Origin: Lachnospiraceae bacterium UBA3645
Lineage (GTDB): Bacteria; Bacillota; Clostridia; Lachnospirales; Lachnospiraceae
Reading direction: 5' to 3'
DNA: 9,036 nucleotides
NCBI GenBank assembly: GCA_002373555.1
Contig: DFKM01000213.1
Coordinates: 1-9,036 of the forward strand
Of the stretch, positions 1 through 7,167 are shown piece by piece. Position 1 is the first letter of the stretch. Each line of letters starts with the position of its first letter. A program made the translations under genes and the position numbers. The notes under the pieces are model-generated. The model had not been told where the DNA came from. It did no database searches and saw only the letters and a list, made by a program, of their open reading frames with translations.

Positions 1-492
1 GAGGACAACTGCATGGTCGATATCGCCAAGTTCTTCCTGGAGTTCACGGTCGATGAATCCTGCGGTAAATGTACGCCCTGCCGGATCGGCACGAAGCGCA
101 TGCATGAGATCCTCGACAAGATCACGAAAGGCCAGGGAACCCTGGAGGATCTGGACAAGCTGGAAGAGCTCGCGAAGTATATCAAGGCGAACTCCCTGTG
201 CGGACTCGGACAGACCGCGCCGAACCCCGTGCTTTCCACACTCCGGTATTTCCGTGATGAATATATCGCTCACGTAGTAGAGAAGCGCTGTCCCGCGGGC
301 GTCTGCAAGAGCCTTCTTTCCTACACCATCGATCCCGACAAGTGCAAAGGCTGCACGGCATGCGCAAGGAAGTGTCCTGTGAACGCCATTACGGGCAGCG
401 TAAAACAGCCTCATGTCATCGACCAGGCCAAGTGCATCAAGTGCGGCACCTGCATCGATACATGTAAGTTCGGCGCTATTTCAAAGAAGTAA
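1..492 (+). CDS. hydB: [FeFe] hydrogenase subunit HydB (NuoF-like), 3' part only
   Basis: This is the C-terminal 163 residues of a NuoF-like NAD(P)H-binding, FMN and iron-sulfur subunit. The reading frame is open from base 1, so the start and the flavin and nucleotide domains lie outside the window. Numbering from base 1, the cysteines of the NuoF 4Fe-4S site are C21, C24 and C27 (ESCGKCTPC) and C67 (NSLCGLG). A tail of about 55 residues then carries two ferredoxin CxxCxxCxxxC sites ([11 protein letters not shown] and [11 protein letters not shown]). This ferredoxin tail is known from HydB of trimeric bifurcating hydrogenases and HndC-type subunits, and is absent from ordinary complex I NuoF. 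The stop codon lies 12 bp before hydA, so the two are almost certainly co-transcribed. The expected role is to pass electrons between NAD(P)H, ferredoxin and HydA in the cytoplasm. Electron bifurcation is inferred from the family, and the third subunit (HydC) is not in view. Confidence 0.93.
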   Translation, partial: EDNCMVDIAKFFLEFTVDESCGKCTPCRIGTKRMHEILDKITKGQGTLEDLDKLEELAKYIKANSLCGLGQTAPNPVLSTLRYFRDEYIAHVVEKRCPAGVCKSLLSYTIDPDKCKGCTACARKCPVNAITGSVKQPHVIDQAKCIKCGTCIDTCKFGAISKK

Positions 493-496
493 GGGG
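491..496 (+). promoter_or_regulatory. Ribosome binding site that decides the hydA start
   Basis: AAGGGG overlaps the hydB stop codon and lies 8 bases before the ATG at 505. A GTG at 496 would extend the frame by three residues but sits inside this site, so ATG 505 is preferred. A second in-frame ATG at 511 is also possible, but MEMIKVKING fits the beginning of the 2Fe-2S fold. Confidence 0.7.
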
Positions 497-504
497 TGCA
501 GACT

Positions 505-2244
505 ATGGAAATGATCAAAGTTAAGATAAACGGTATCGAAGTTGAAGTAGAAAAGAATACTACGATCCTTGAAGCCGCAAGAAAAGCAGGAGTACGCATT
601 CCCACCCTTTGCTATCTGAAGGAGATCAATGCGATCGGCGCATGCCGTATCTGTCTGGTAGAGGTCAAGGGCGCCAGAGGACTGGCTGCTGCCTGCGTCT
701 ATCCGCTGGACCGCGACGGCACGGAAGTATTTACGAATACACCTGCGATCCGCGCATACAGAAAGATGACCCTGGAGCTGATGCTCTCGAACCACCGCAT
801 GGAATGCCTTTCCTGCGTACGTTCCGATGACTGCGAACTTCGTCAGCTGGCTGCCGAATACGGCGTAGACCAGAACAAGTTCAAGGGAACAGAGGATCTG
901 AAGCCCGACATCGACGAGGCGATCCACCTTGTCAGAGACAATTCCAAGTGTATCCTCTGCCGCCGTTGCGTAGCAGTCTGCAGAGAGAATCAGTATACCG
1001 GCGTGATCGGACCGAACAACCGCGGTTTCGCGGCGCATATCGGCAGCCCGTTCGACGAGCCGCTGACCAACACTTCCTGCGTAAACTGCGGACAGTGTAC
1101 TGCTGTATGTCCGACCGGCGCGCTGGTTGAGAAGGATGACACGGACAAGCTCTGGGCCGCGATCGCCGATCCGGAGAAGCATGTCGTTGTCGCGCCCGCA
1201 CCGTCCGTCCGTGTACAGCTCGGCGAGTATTTCGATCTGCCGATCGGCACGAATGTGGAAGGCAAGATGATCGCCGCGATCAGAAGACTCGGCGCGGACA
1301 AGGTCTTTGATGTTGACAATGCTGCCGACTTCACCATCATGGAAGAGGGCACCGAGCTCCTGGAGAGACTTAAGAACGGCGGAAAGCTGCCGCTCATCAC
1401 CTCCTGCTCACCCGGCTGGATCAAGTTCTGCGAGCATTACTATCCTGATTTCATCGAGAACCTGTCCTCCTGCAAGTCGCCGCAGCAGATGTACGGCGCG
1501 CTCGTAAAGACCTATTACGCCCAGAAGGCGGGCATCGATCCGAAGGACATCTTTGTCGCTTCCGTCATGCCCTGCACAGCGAAGAAGTTCGAGATCGGCC
1601 GTGAGAACCAGGCCGGCTCCGGCTATCCGGATCTGGACTGCACCATCACCACCCGTGAGCTTGCGAGAATGATCAAGACGGCCGGCATCCTCTTCAACGA
1701 TCTGCCCGATGAGGAGTGCGATCCCGCCCTCGGCATCGCTTCCGGCGCAGGCCATATCTTCGGCGCGACCGGCGGTGTTATGGAAGCAGCGCTTCGTACT
1801 GTTGCCGAGATCGTGACCGGCAAGTCCCTCGAGAGACCTGAGTTCCATGAGGTCCGCGGTGTGGAAGCCATCAAGGAAGCCGAATATGATCTTGCGGGCA
1901 CGAAAGTGAAAGTCGCTGTTACCAGCGGCCTGAAGAATGCGGCTGCGCTCCTTGACAGAGTCAGGAACGGCGAGGCGGACTATCAGTTCATCGAAGTCAT
2001 GGCCTGCCCCGGCGGCTGCGTAAACGGCGGCGGACAGCCTCATCAGCCCGCATCCGTCCGGAACTTTACGGACGTACGCGCAGTCAGAGCCGCCGGCCTG
2101 TATTCCGAGGATGAAGCCATGACGCTCAGAAAGAGCCATGAGAACCCTGTCGTCAAGCAGGTCTATGAAGAGTTCCTGGAGAAGCCCGGCAGCCACAAGG
2201 CGCACGAGCTGCTGCATACGACCTACGTAAAGAGAGGCCTGTAA
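505..2244 (+). CDS. hydA: [FeFe] hydrogenase catalytic subunit HydA (group A, M3-type)
   Basis: This 579-residue enzyme reduces protons to H2 or oxidises H2. Domains in order: a plant-type 2Fe-2S ferredoxin (C36, C47, C50, C64); a His-ligated 4Fe-4S site (H97, C101, C104, C110); two 4Fe-4S sites (C149/152/155/159 and C192/195/198/202); the H-cluster domain at about 210-510; and a C-terminal small-subunit-like stretch (about 510-579, ending near HELLHTTY). The H-cluster motifs are TSCSPGW (residues 299-305), MPCTAKKFE (C357) and EVMACPGGCVNGG (C501, C505). The first motif is usually TSCCPxW; here Ser302 replaces the Cys that normally ligates the 4Fe-4S part of the H-cluster, while the proton-relay Cys301 is kept. 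Length and domain order match CpI-like and trimeric HydA proteins. The gene follows hydB by 12 bp and ends at a strong terminator. No maturation gene (hydE, hydF, hydG) is present. Hydrogenase identity is certain; bifurcating physiology is inferred from the HydB partner. Confidence 0.96.
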   Translation: MEMIKVKINGIEVEVEKNTTILEAARKAGVRIPTLCYLKEINAIGACRICLVEVKGARGLAAACVYPLDRDGTEVFTNTPAIRAYRKMTLELMLSNHRMECLSCVRSDDCELRQLAAEYGVDQNKFKGTEDLKPDIDEAIHLVRDNSKCILCRRCVAVCRENQYTGVIGPNNRGFAAHIGSPFDEPLTNTSCVNCGQCTAVCPTGALVEKDDTDKLWAAIADPEKHVVVAPAPSVRVQLGEYFDLPIGTNVEGKMIAAIRRLGADKVFDVDNAADFTIMEEGTELLERLKNGGKLPLITSCSPGWIKFCEHYYPDFIENLSSCKSPQQMYGALVKTYYAQKAGIDPKDIFVASVMPCTAKKFEIGRENQAGSGYPDLDCTITTRELARMIKTAGILFNDLPDEECDPALGIASGAGHIFGATGGVMEAALRTVAEIVTGKSLERPEFHEVRGVEAIKEAEYDLAGTKVKVAVTSGLKNAAALLDRVRNGEADYQFIEVMACPGGCVNGGGQPHQPASVRNFTDVRAVRAAGLYSEDEAMTLRKSHENPVVKQVYEEFLEKPGSHKAHELLHTTYVKRGL

Positions 2245-2272
2245 ACTTCAGGAGCCTGAACAGTAATTTTCT

Positions 2273-2305
2273 CCCCTGCCGGATCCTCCGGCAGGGGATT
2301 TTTTT
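2273..2305 (+). terminator. Intrinsic terminator of the hydBA operon
   Basis: A perfect 11-bp stem (CCCCTGCCGGA at 2273-2283 and TCCGGCAGGGG at 2287-2297) with a 3-base loop is followed by A and seven T residues. It begins 28 bp after the hydA stop codon and separates the hydrogenase genes from glgA. Confidence 0.95.
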
Positions 2306-2307
2306 GC

Positions 2308-2335
2308 TTGCATGCGTGTGATTGTATGATAAAAT
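2308..2335 (+). promoter_or_regulatory. Candidate sigma-70-type promoter for glgA
   Basis: TTGCAT (2308-2313) and TAAAAT (2330-2335) are separated by 16 bp, just after the hydA terminator and about 52 bp before the glgA start. An alternative pairing is TTGCTT (2304-2309) with TATGAT (2325-2330) at 15 bp. Some promoter is required here because the terminator isolates glgA from upstream. The exact boxes are uncertain. Confidence 0.45.
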
Positions 2336-2387
2336 ATTTCTGCAGCCGTAAAGTGTACTGCAAAAAGGAGCGGAGGAGAGGAATTCC

Positions 2388-4211
2388 ATGAAGATCTTAT
2401 TTGTGACCAGTGAATGCGCACCGTTTTCAAAATCCGGGGGACTTGCCGATGTCGCTTTTTCCCTGCCGCCGGCGCTTGCCGCCACAGGCAACGAGATCGC
2501 GATTATCACACCGTTATACCAGTGCGTAAAGGAGAATTACGGCGATACTCTGAAGACGGAATGGACGGGCACGGTCACACTTGGCGGGCAGGAACGCTAC
2601 TGCGGACTTCTCCGCGGATCGCTGCATGGCGTCACGGTATGGTTCGTGGATAATGAAGATTTTTACCTGCGGCCCAGGCTGTACGGTTATGATGACGACA
2701 AGCTCCGCTTCGCGTGGTTCTGCCGCGCCGTGATCAATCTGCTGCCGAAGCTGGATTTCATGCCGGAGATCCTGCACTGCAACGACTGGGAGACCGCGCC
2801 TGCCATCATTTATCTGAAAAATGACCAGGTCGAAAATAAAGCGCTCGCCGCGGTCAGGAGCGTCTATACGATCCATAATATCGCTTACCAGGGGCAGTTC
2901 GGCGCAAATGAGCTGCAGGATACCTTTGATCTTCCGGGCGGCTGGTACCTGGGCGGTCTGGGATATGAATACGAGGGAAGACATGACATCAATCTGATGA
3001 AGGGCGCGATGCTGATGGCGGATGCCGTATCCACCGTTTCGCCGACGTATGCGAGAGAACTGCATTATCCGGAGTTCGGCATGGGCCTGCAGGGCGTCGT
3101 GGATATGGTGGAGAACCGGCTTTACGGCATCATGAACGGCATCGATATGGTGCATTACGATCCCAGGATCGATAAGCGGCTGCCGCATTCGTTCTCGACG
3201 AAAGACATGTCCGGCAAGGCACTCTGCAAGAAGTCGCTGCAGAGGAAATTCGGGCTGGATGAGGAACCCGGCTTCCCGCTGTTCTGCTCTGTCGCCCGTC
3301 TGGTGGAGCAGAAAGGGATCGAACTGATCCGGGAGCTGCTGCCCCGTCTGATGGAGATGGGCATTCAGCTGATCATCTACGGGCAGGGAGACCAGCACTA
3401 TATCGATTATTTTGAAGAATGCACCAGGCTCTGGCCCGGCCAGCTCGGTTTTTCGAGCGATTATAATGAACAGACGGCCAGCGAAGTGTTCGCCGGATCC
3501 GATTTTTATCTGATGCCTTCCCGCTTCGAGCCCTGCGGTCTCAGCCAGATGATGGCGATGCGCTACGGTACGGTGCCGATCGTGCATGAGACCGGCGGAC
3601 TGAAGGACTCCGTGCGGCCTTACAGCGAGTTTGACGGGATCGGAGACGGTTTCTCCTTCCCGAACTATCTGAGCAAGAGCCTGATGCTTGCCATTATGGC
3701 GGCGCTCAGGGTCTATCTGTCGGATGAGGAAACATTCGCGCTGCTGCGGAAGCGCTGCATGGAGAAGGATTTCTCCTGGACACGCAGTGCCGAGCAGTAT
3801 GAGCGTATGTACAGCAGTATCTTTGAGGGAGATCAGAAAGAGGTCATTCCGTTCGAGGAAGCTTTTGAAACACTGAAGGGATTATACAAAAAGCTGGATG
3901 CGAAGAACAGGGTGCGGTTCTTTGACCGTTTCCCCGCAGAGTACCACCGCGTTGTGCAGATCCGCATGACCGGCCGCGCTTCCGGCATCTGCTATGTGGA
4001 GTTCATTCATCACGACGGGAAACCCTGCTTCCATATGGAACCCTATGCCTACGAAGGCGCGGACGGATATGTGACCGCAAGCTATGACAACCTGATCGGC
4101 ATGGCGGACGGCTCGATCGATCCGGACAGGCTGTTCCGGAACGGACAGCTGAAGGTGGAAGGCAATCTGGCGAAGAGCGCAGAACTGAGAACCCTCTTAA
4201 AAAGAGGATGA
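2388..4211 (+). CDS. glgA: Glycogen synthase GlgA (GT5) with a C-terminal SCP2-like domain
   Basis: Residues 1 to about 485 are a complete ADP-glucose type glycogen synthase, which adds alpha-1,4-glucose units to glycogen. Visible marks are the N-terminal KSGGLADV motif (K15, nucleotide-sugar and glucan site), TIHNIAYQG, the GT-B hinge followed by LFCSVARLVEQKG, and the catalytic-site SRFEPCGLSQMMAMRYGT with Glu381, followed by HETGGLKDSV. Bacterial GlgA is usually about 475-490 residues; this protein has 607. The extra part (about 495-607) resembles an SCP2 sterol-carrier fold, with the characteristic end DGSIDPDRLFRNGQLKVEGN (574-593). The frame is continuous through the junction, so this is a true fusion as sequenced. 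The ATG at 2388 is preceded by GGAGGAGAGG. A dehydrogenase gene follows after 40 bp. The synthase call is firm; the SCP2 assignment rests on motif resemblance, and its ligand and purpose are unknown. Confidence 0.95.
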   Translation: MKILFVTSECAPFSKSGGLADVAFSLPPALAATGNEIAIITPLYQCVKENYGDTLKTEWTGTVTLGGQERYCGLLRGSLHGVTVWFVDNEDFYLRPRLYGYDDDKLRFAWFCRAVINLLPKLDFMPEILHCNDWETAPAIIYLKNDQVENKALAAVRSVYTIHNIAYQGQFGANELQDTFDLPGGWYLGGLGYEYEGRHDINLMKGAMLMADAVSTVSPTYARELHYPEFGMGLQGVVDMVENRLYGIMNGIDMVHYDPRIDKRLPHSFSTKDMSGKALCKKSLQRKFGLDEEPGFPLFCSVARLVEQKGIELIRELLPRLMEMGIQLIIYGQGDQHYIDYFEECTRLWPGQLGFSSDYNEQTASEVFAGSDFYLMPSRFEPCGLSQMMAMRYGTVPIVHETGGLKDSVRPYSEFDGIGDGFSFPNYLSKSLMLAIMAALRVYLSDEETFALLRKRCMEKDFSWTRSAEQYERMYSSIFEGDQKEVIPFEEAFETLKGLYKKLDAKNRVRFFDRFPAEYHRVVQIRMTGRASGICYVEFIHHDGKPCFHMEPYAYEGADGYVTASYDNLIGMADGSIDPDRLFRNGQLKVEGNLAKSAELRTLLKRG

Positions 4212-4251
4212 TCGGAAAGACAGGCTGGTACGGAAAGGGAGACAGAACAGT

Positions 4252-5181
4252 ATGAAATATGCGGTTTTGGGCGCCGGCGGGACCGGCGGCATGATCGGAT
4301 TCCAGATGGCGGAAGCCGGTATGGATGTGACGCTGATCGCCCGGGGCGAACATCTGGATGCCATCAGGAAGAACGGACTCACGGTCAGCAGGATCTGGTG
4401 CCATACGAGGAAGACGGTCAGTGTGCCGGCTTTTTCGGCGGAGGAGTATGATGACAGACCGGATGTGATCTTTGTCTGCGTGAAGGGCTATTCGGTCGAT
4501 GCGGTCCTGCCGTTCCTGCAGCGGGTGTCCGGACCGGAGACCGTGATCATTCCGATCCTGAACATCTTCGGGACCGGCGGGAGGATTCGGAAGGATCTGC
4601 CCGGGGTCACCGTTACGGACGGATGCATCTACGTGGCATCCGATATTAAGGAGCCGGGCGTGATCCGGCAGAGCGGTGAGATCCTCCGGGTCATCTTCGG
4701 GATCCGGACCGGTGAGACATGTGATGAGAAGACGCTTGCGAAGCTGCAGGCGGCGGAACAGGATCTGAAGGCTGCGGGGATCGACGGCAGGCTGTCGGAG
4801 CACATCGAGAGAGACTGCCTGCAGAAATTCTCCTATGTATCTCCGGCCGGGGCTGCGGGACTGTTCTATGATGCGAAGGCAAAGGATCTGCAGCAGGAGG
4901 GCCCGGCCAGGGAAATGTTCAAGGCGATGATCGCCGAGATCACGGATCTGGCAGCCGCGATGGGGTATCCTTTTGACGATGATTATGTGAAGATCAATCT
5001 GGAGATCCTGAGCCGGCTCGATCCGACGTCCGATACCTCCATGCAGCGGGATGTGGCTGCGGGAAAACAGTCGGAGCTGGACGGACTGGTATTTGAAGTG
5101 GTCCGGCTGTGCGATCAGTATAATGTAGCCGCGCCGACCTACAGGATGGCAGCGCAGCTGCTGGAGAAGAAATATAAGTGA
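4252..5181 (+). CDS. 2-dehydropantoate 2-reductase family protein (ApbA/PanE-like)
   Basis: This 309-residue protein has the N-terminal Rossmann motif GAGGTGG (residues 7-13), with ARGEHLDAIRKNGL at the usual cofactor-specificity region. That fits NADPH-dependent reduction of 2-ketopantoate to pantoate, a step towards coenzyme A. In the C-terminal helical domain K192 occupies the catalytic lysine position, and S263 with E275 (TSMQRDVAAGKQSELD) match the substrate-binding Ser and Glu of E. coli PanE. The stretch after the lysine, KFSYVSPAGAAG, lacks the Asn seen in E. coli (KLWVN); V196 stands there. The protein could therefore be a paralog acting on another 2-oxo acid. A ribosome binding site (AAAGGGA, about 4235-4241) precedes ATG 4252. 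It is probably co-transcribed with glgA. No panB, panC or panD is nearby, so context gives no support for a pantothenate role. Confidence 0.85.
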   Translation: MKYAVLGAGGTGGMIGFQMAEAGMDVTLIARGEHLDAIRKNGLTVSRIWCHTRKTVSVPAFSAEEYDDRPDVIFVCVKGYSVDAVLPFLQRVSGPETVIIPILNIFGTGGRIRKDLPGVTVTDGCIYVASDIKEPGVIRQSGEILRVIFGIRTGETCDEKTLAKLQAAEQDLKAAGIDGRLSEHIERDCLQKFSYVSPAGAAGLFYDAKAKDLQQEGPAREMFKAMIAEITDLAAAMGYPFDDDYVKINLEILSRLDPTSDTSMQRDVAAGKQSELDGLVFEVVRLCDQYNVAAPTYRMAAQLLEKKYK

Positions 5182-5187
5182 GCTCGC

Positions 5188-5214
5188 AACCCACGGGGAC
5201 AGGTCCCGTGGGTT
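5188..5214. repeat. Hairpin repeat, copy 1
   Basis: Arms AACCCACGGG (5188-5197) and CCCGTGGGTT (5205-5214) form a perfect 10-bp stem; an inner G-T wobble leaves a loop of about 5 bases (ACAGG). It lies 6 bp after the stop codon of the dehydrogenase gene. No T tract follows on either strand, so it is not a canonical terminator. A near copy begins 20 bp further on. Confidence 0.85.
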
Positions 5215-5233
5215 ACGCTGTATCAGGAGAAAG

Positions 5234-5265
5234 ATAACCCACGGAACCACTTTCCCGTGGGTTAT
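5234..5265. repeat. Hairpin repeat, copy 2, containing the regulator stop codon
   Basis: Arms ATAACCCACGG (5234-5244) and CCGTGGGTTAT (5255-5265) form a perfect 11-bp stem with a 10-base centre. The arms share AACCCACGG and CCCGTGGGTT with copy 1, while the centre differs. The TAA stop of the minus-strand ANTAR gene (5262-5264) lies inside the right arm. The pair may be a bidirectional transcript-end element or a small dispersed repeat. Confidence 0.85.
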
Positions 5266-5846
5266 TGGTATCTTGCGATGATCTCCTCCGCTGTGGTGCG
5301 CTTTGTCATGCCGCTGTCCATGGCGGTCTTCTCTATATAACGGTGCGCCTGCGGCTCGTCCATGCCTTCTTTTTCGATCAGCAGCCATTTGGCCCGGTTG
5401 ACAGTCCGGATCTCTGCCATCTTTTCTTCGATCGTCAGCGTCTTCTTTTCGGAAGTGCGGAGCTTTTCCCTGGCGGAGCACATCCAGCCGACGGCGGTCG
5501 AAAGCATCGGCAGGGTGACCGGTTTTTTCAGGGTGAACACACCATGGACAACGACATTCTCATATATCTCATCATGAATCTCGGATTTTAACAATAGCAT
5601 GACGACGGTATTACCGGAGGCGCTCCTGTCTATGGCGAAACGGATGCCGGCATCGTCCGGCAGGGGAGAGTTGATCAGGATCATGTCAAACCGGCGGTCG
5701 GTGCATTTTCTTGCCGCGGCTGAAATGTCGGAAACAGTGACGACCTGCGTAAAGGAAGATGCGGGCAGAAGCGAGTGTACTGCGGTATTCAGTTTGTCTG
5801 AAGCGGACACAATCAGTATGCTGTAGCTTCGCAGCTTCCCGCTCAT
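5262..5846 (-). CDS. ANTAR-domain regulator with pseudo-receiver (NitR-like)
   Basis: This 194-residue protein has a receiver-like domain at about 8-120 and a C-terminal ANTAR RNA-binding domain at about 135-190. ANTAR proteins bind paired small hairpins in nascent mRNA and prevent terminator formation. The ANTAR marks are RAKWLLIEKEGMDEPQAHRY (151-170), then AMDSGMTKRTTAEEI. The receiver fold keeps KKP (107-109), but the usual phospho-acceptor Asp is Asn59 (MILINSPLPDD) and the acidic pair after the first strand is lost (IVSASDK). Phosphorylation is therefore unlikely, and control by ligand or protein binding, as in AmiR, is more plausible. A near-perfect ribosome binding site, AAGGAGGTGA, precedes the start. 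It lies 72 bp downstream of the glutamine synthetase gene on the same strand, an arrangement I recall for glnA-nitR in solventogenic clostridia, where the regulator acts in nitrogen control. The RNA target is not identified here. Confidence 0.9.
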   Translation of the reverse strand: MSGKLRSYSILIVSASDKLNTAVHSLLPASSFTQVVTVSDISAAARKCTDRRFDMILINSPLPDDAGIRFAIDRSASGNTVVMLLLKSEIHDEIYENVVVHGVFTLKKPVTLPMLSTAVGWMCSAREKLRTSEKKTLTIEEKMAEIRTVNRAKWLLIEKEGMDEPQAHRYIEKTAMDSGMTKRTTAEEIIARYQ

Positions 5847-5885
5847 TTTCCGTCACCTCCTTTTCTGTTTTTCCCGTCCATCCGG

Positions 5886-5904
5886 CTGAGCACAGGCCGC
5901 TCAG
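5886..5904 (-). other. Small hairpin in the glnA-regulator spacer
   Basis: CTGAGC (5886-5891) and GCTCAG (5899-5904) form a 6-bp stem with a 7-base loop in the 72-bp gap between the glutamine synthetase stop and the ANTAR gene. No T tract follows in the direction of transcription, so it is not a terminator. It could affect mRNA processing or relative expression, or be chance. Confidence 0.35.
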
Positions 5905-5918
5905 GAGCTGCAGGACGT

Positions 5919-7130
5919 TTACGATCCGCAGTAAATATCCAGGATCGCTTCCGGCACATGCTCCCTGATAAATTCACTATGTTCCGCGATCCGGCAGGCA
6001 AGGCCGAGATTATGCGGCAGTCTCCGGTAGGCGGAGAGCACGGCCGGATCAGCTGTATACATATTGATGTCCGCGGGCGCAGGAAGCGCCGGCTTTTCCG
6101 TCAGCCCGTACAGACCTGCATAGATCAGGAGCGTGAATGCAAGATAAGGGTTAGCGGTCGGATCCGGGGAACGCAGCTCTGCCCGGAAATACTCACCGAC
6201 TGCTGCCGGAATGCGGATCAGCTGTGAACGGTTCTCATGCGACCAGGAAATATAGGACGGTGCTTTGTTGTGCCCGAGCCGCTTGTAGGATTCTTCCGTC
6301 GGGTTCAGAAATGCAGTCATTTCCTCGATCTTATCCATGATTCCGGCGATCATATAATAGAGATTTTCCTTCCCGCCGGAAGGCTGTACGGAAATATTGA
6401 TATGGAAACTGTTGCCGGGACGGTCCTCCAGCGGCTTCGGAGAGAAGTCGGCATACAGGCCGTTGCGTCTGGCGATGGTTTTTACAACACTGCGGAAGGT
6501 CATCGCGTCATCTGTCGCTGTCATCGCATCCGAATAACGGAAGGCGATCTCATTCTGCCCGGGGCCTTCTTCATGGTGTGCGCTCTCGGGACGGATCCCC
6601 ATTTTCTCCAGTGTCAGGCAGATCTCCCGGCGGATGTTGTCGCCGCGGTCATCCGGCGCGATATCCATATACCCGGCCGTATCATAGGGGATCTTCGTCG
6701 GATGTCCGTTCTCATCGAGTTCGAACAGATAGAATTCCTGCTCCGTGCCGAAGGAGAAACTGTAGCCGAGGGCGGCCGCATCATCGACAGCCTTTTTCAG
6801 CAGGCTTCTGGTGTCCCGGTCGAAAACCGTGCCGTCAGGATAGGTTATGGTGCAGAACATACGGACGATCTTTCCGTGCTCCGGCCGCCATGGAAGCATC
6901 ATGAGCGTATCGGGATCAGGGTGCAGGAGCAGATCGGATCTCGTTTCGTCGCCAAAGCCGGCGATCGCCGAGGCATCAAAAGCAATGCCGTACTCAAAAG
7001 CGCGCGGAAGCTCTTCCGGCATGATGGAGATGTTCTTTCTCTTTCCGAATACGTCACAGAAATCAAGGCGGATGAATTTCACATCCTCCTCGGAGACAAA
7101 CTGCATGACCTCTTCTTTTGTATATTTCAT
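5919..7130 (-). CDS. glnA: Glutamine synthetase, type I, short clostridial form
   Basis: This cytoplasmic enzyme family makes glutamine from glutamate, ammonia and ATP. The 403 residues align throughout with type I glutamine synthetase: N-terminal beta-grasp (KYTKEEVMQFVSEEDVKFIR), FDASAIAGF with the latch Asp D52, the metal ligands E130 and E132 (GTEQEF), E187 and E194 (HHEEGPGQNE), H243 (GNSFH), and the arginine-rich region NRSQLIRIP (300-308) with R316, E318 and R320. It differs from B. subtilis GlnA (444 residues) in two ways: the C-terminus stops about 40 residues early, and the flap RLVPGYEAP is RLGHNKAP (284-291), so Lys289 replaces the flap Glu. I recall similar short proteins in Lachnospiraceae, so this is probably a subfamily and not a damaged gene. 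A ribosome binding site (CAGGTGG) precedes ATG 7130, and an ANTAR regulator follows. True glutamine synthetase activity is likely but not certain, because of the flap. Confidence 0.88.
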   Translation of the reverse strand: MKYTKEEVMQFVSEEDVKFIRLDFCDVFGKRKNISIMPEELPRAFEYGIAFDASAIAGFGDETRSDLLLHPDPDTLMMLPWRPEHGKIVRMFCTITYPDGTVFDRDTRSLLKKAVDDAAALGYSFSFGTEQEFYLFELDENGHPTKIPYDTAGYMDIAPDDRGDNIRREICLTLEKMGIRPESAHHEEGPGQNEIAFRYSDAMTATDDAMTFRSVVKTIARRNGLYADFSPKPLEDRPGNSFHINISVQPSGGKENLYYMIAGIMDKIEEMTAFLNPTEESYKRLGHNKAPSYISWSHENRSQLIRIPAAVGEYFRAELRSPDPTANPYLAFTLLIYAGLYGLTEKPALPAPADINMYTADPAVLSAYRRLPHNLGLACRIAEHSEFIREHVPEAILDIYCGS

Positions 7131-7167
7131 GATCCACCTGCTTTCCTGCGTGAAAATGTTTGTTGGT

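Noticed and set aside
2514..3587. A 357-codon minus-strand open frame opposite glgA.
   Set aside because: It is a shadow frame within the conserved GT5 coding sequence, with His-rich, low-information content.
4003..5481. A 492-codon open frame on the minus strand opposite the dehydrogenase gene.
   Set aside because: It is an antisense shadow in GC-rich coding DNA: it is rich in Arg, His and Pro, matches no recognisable family, and crosses the hairpin repeats and parts of three real genes.
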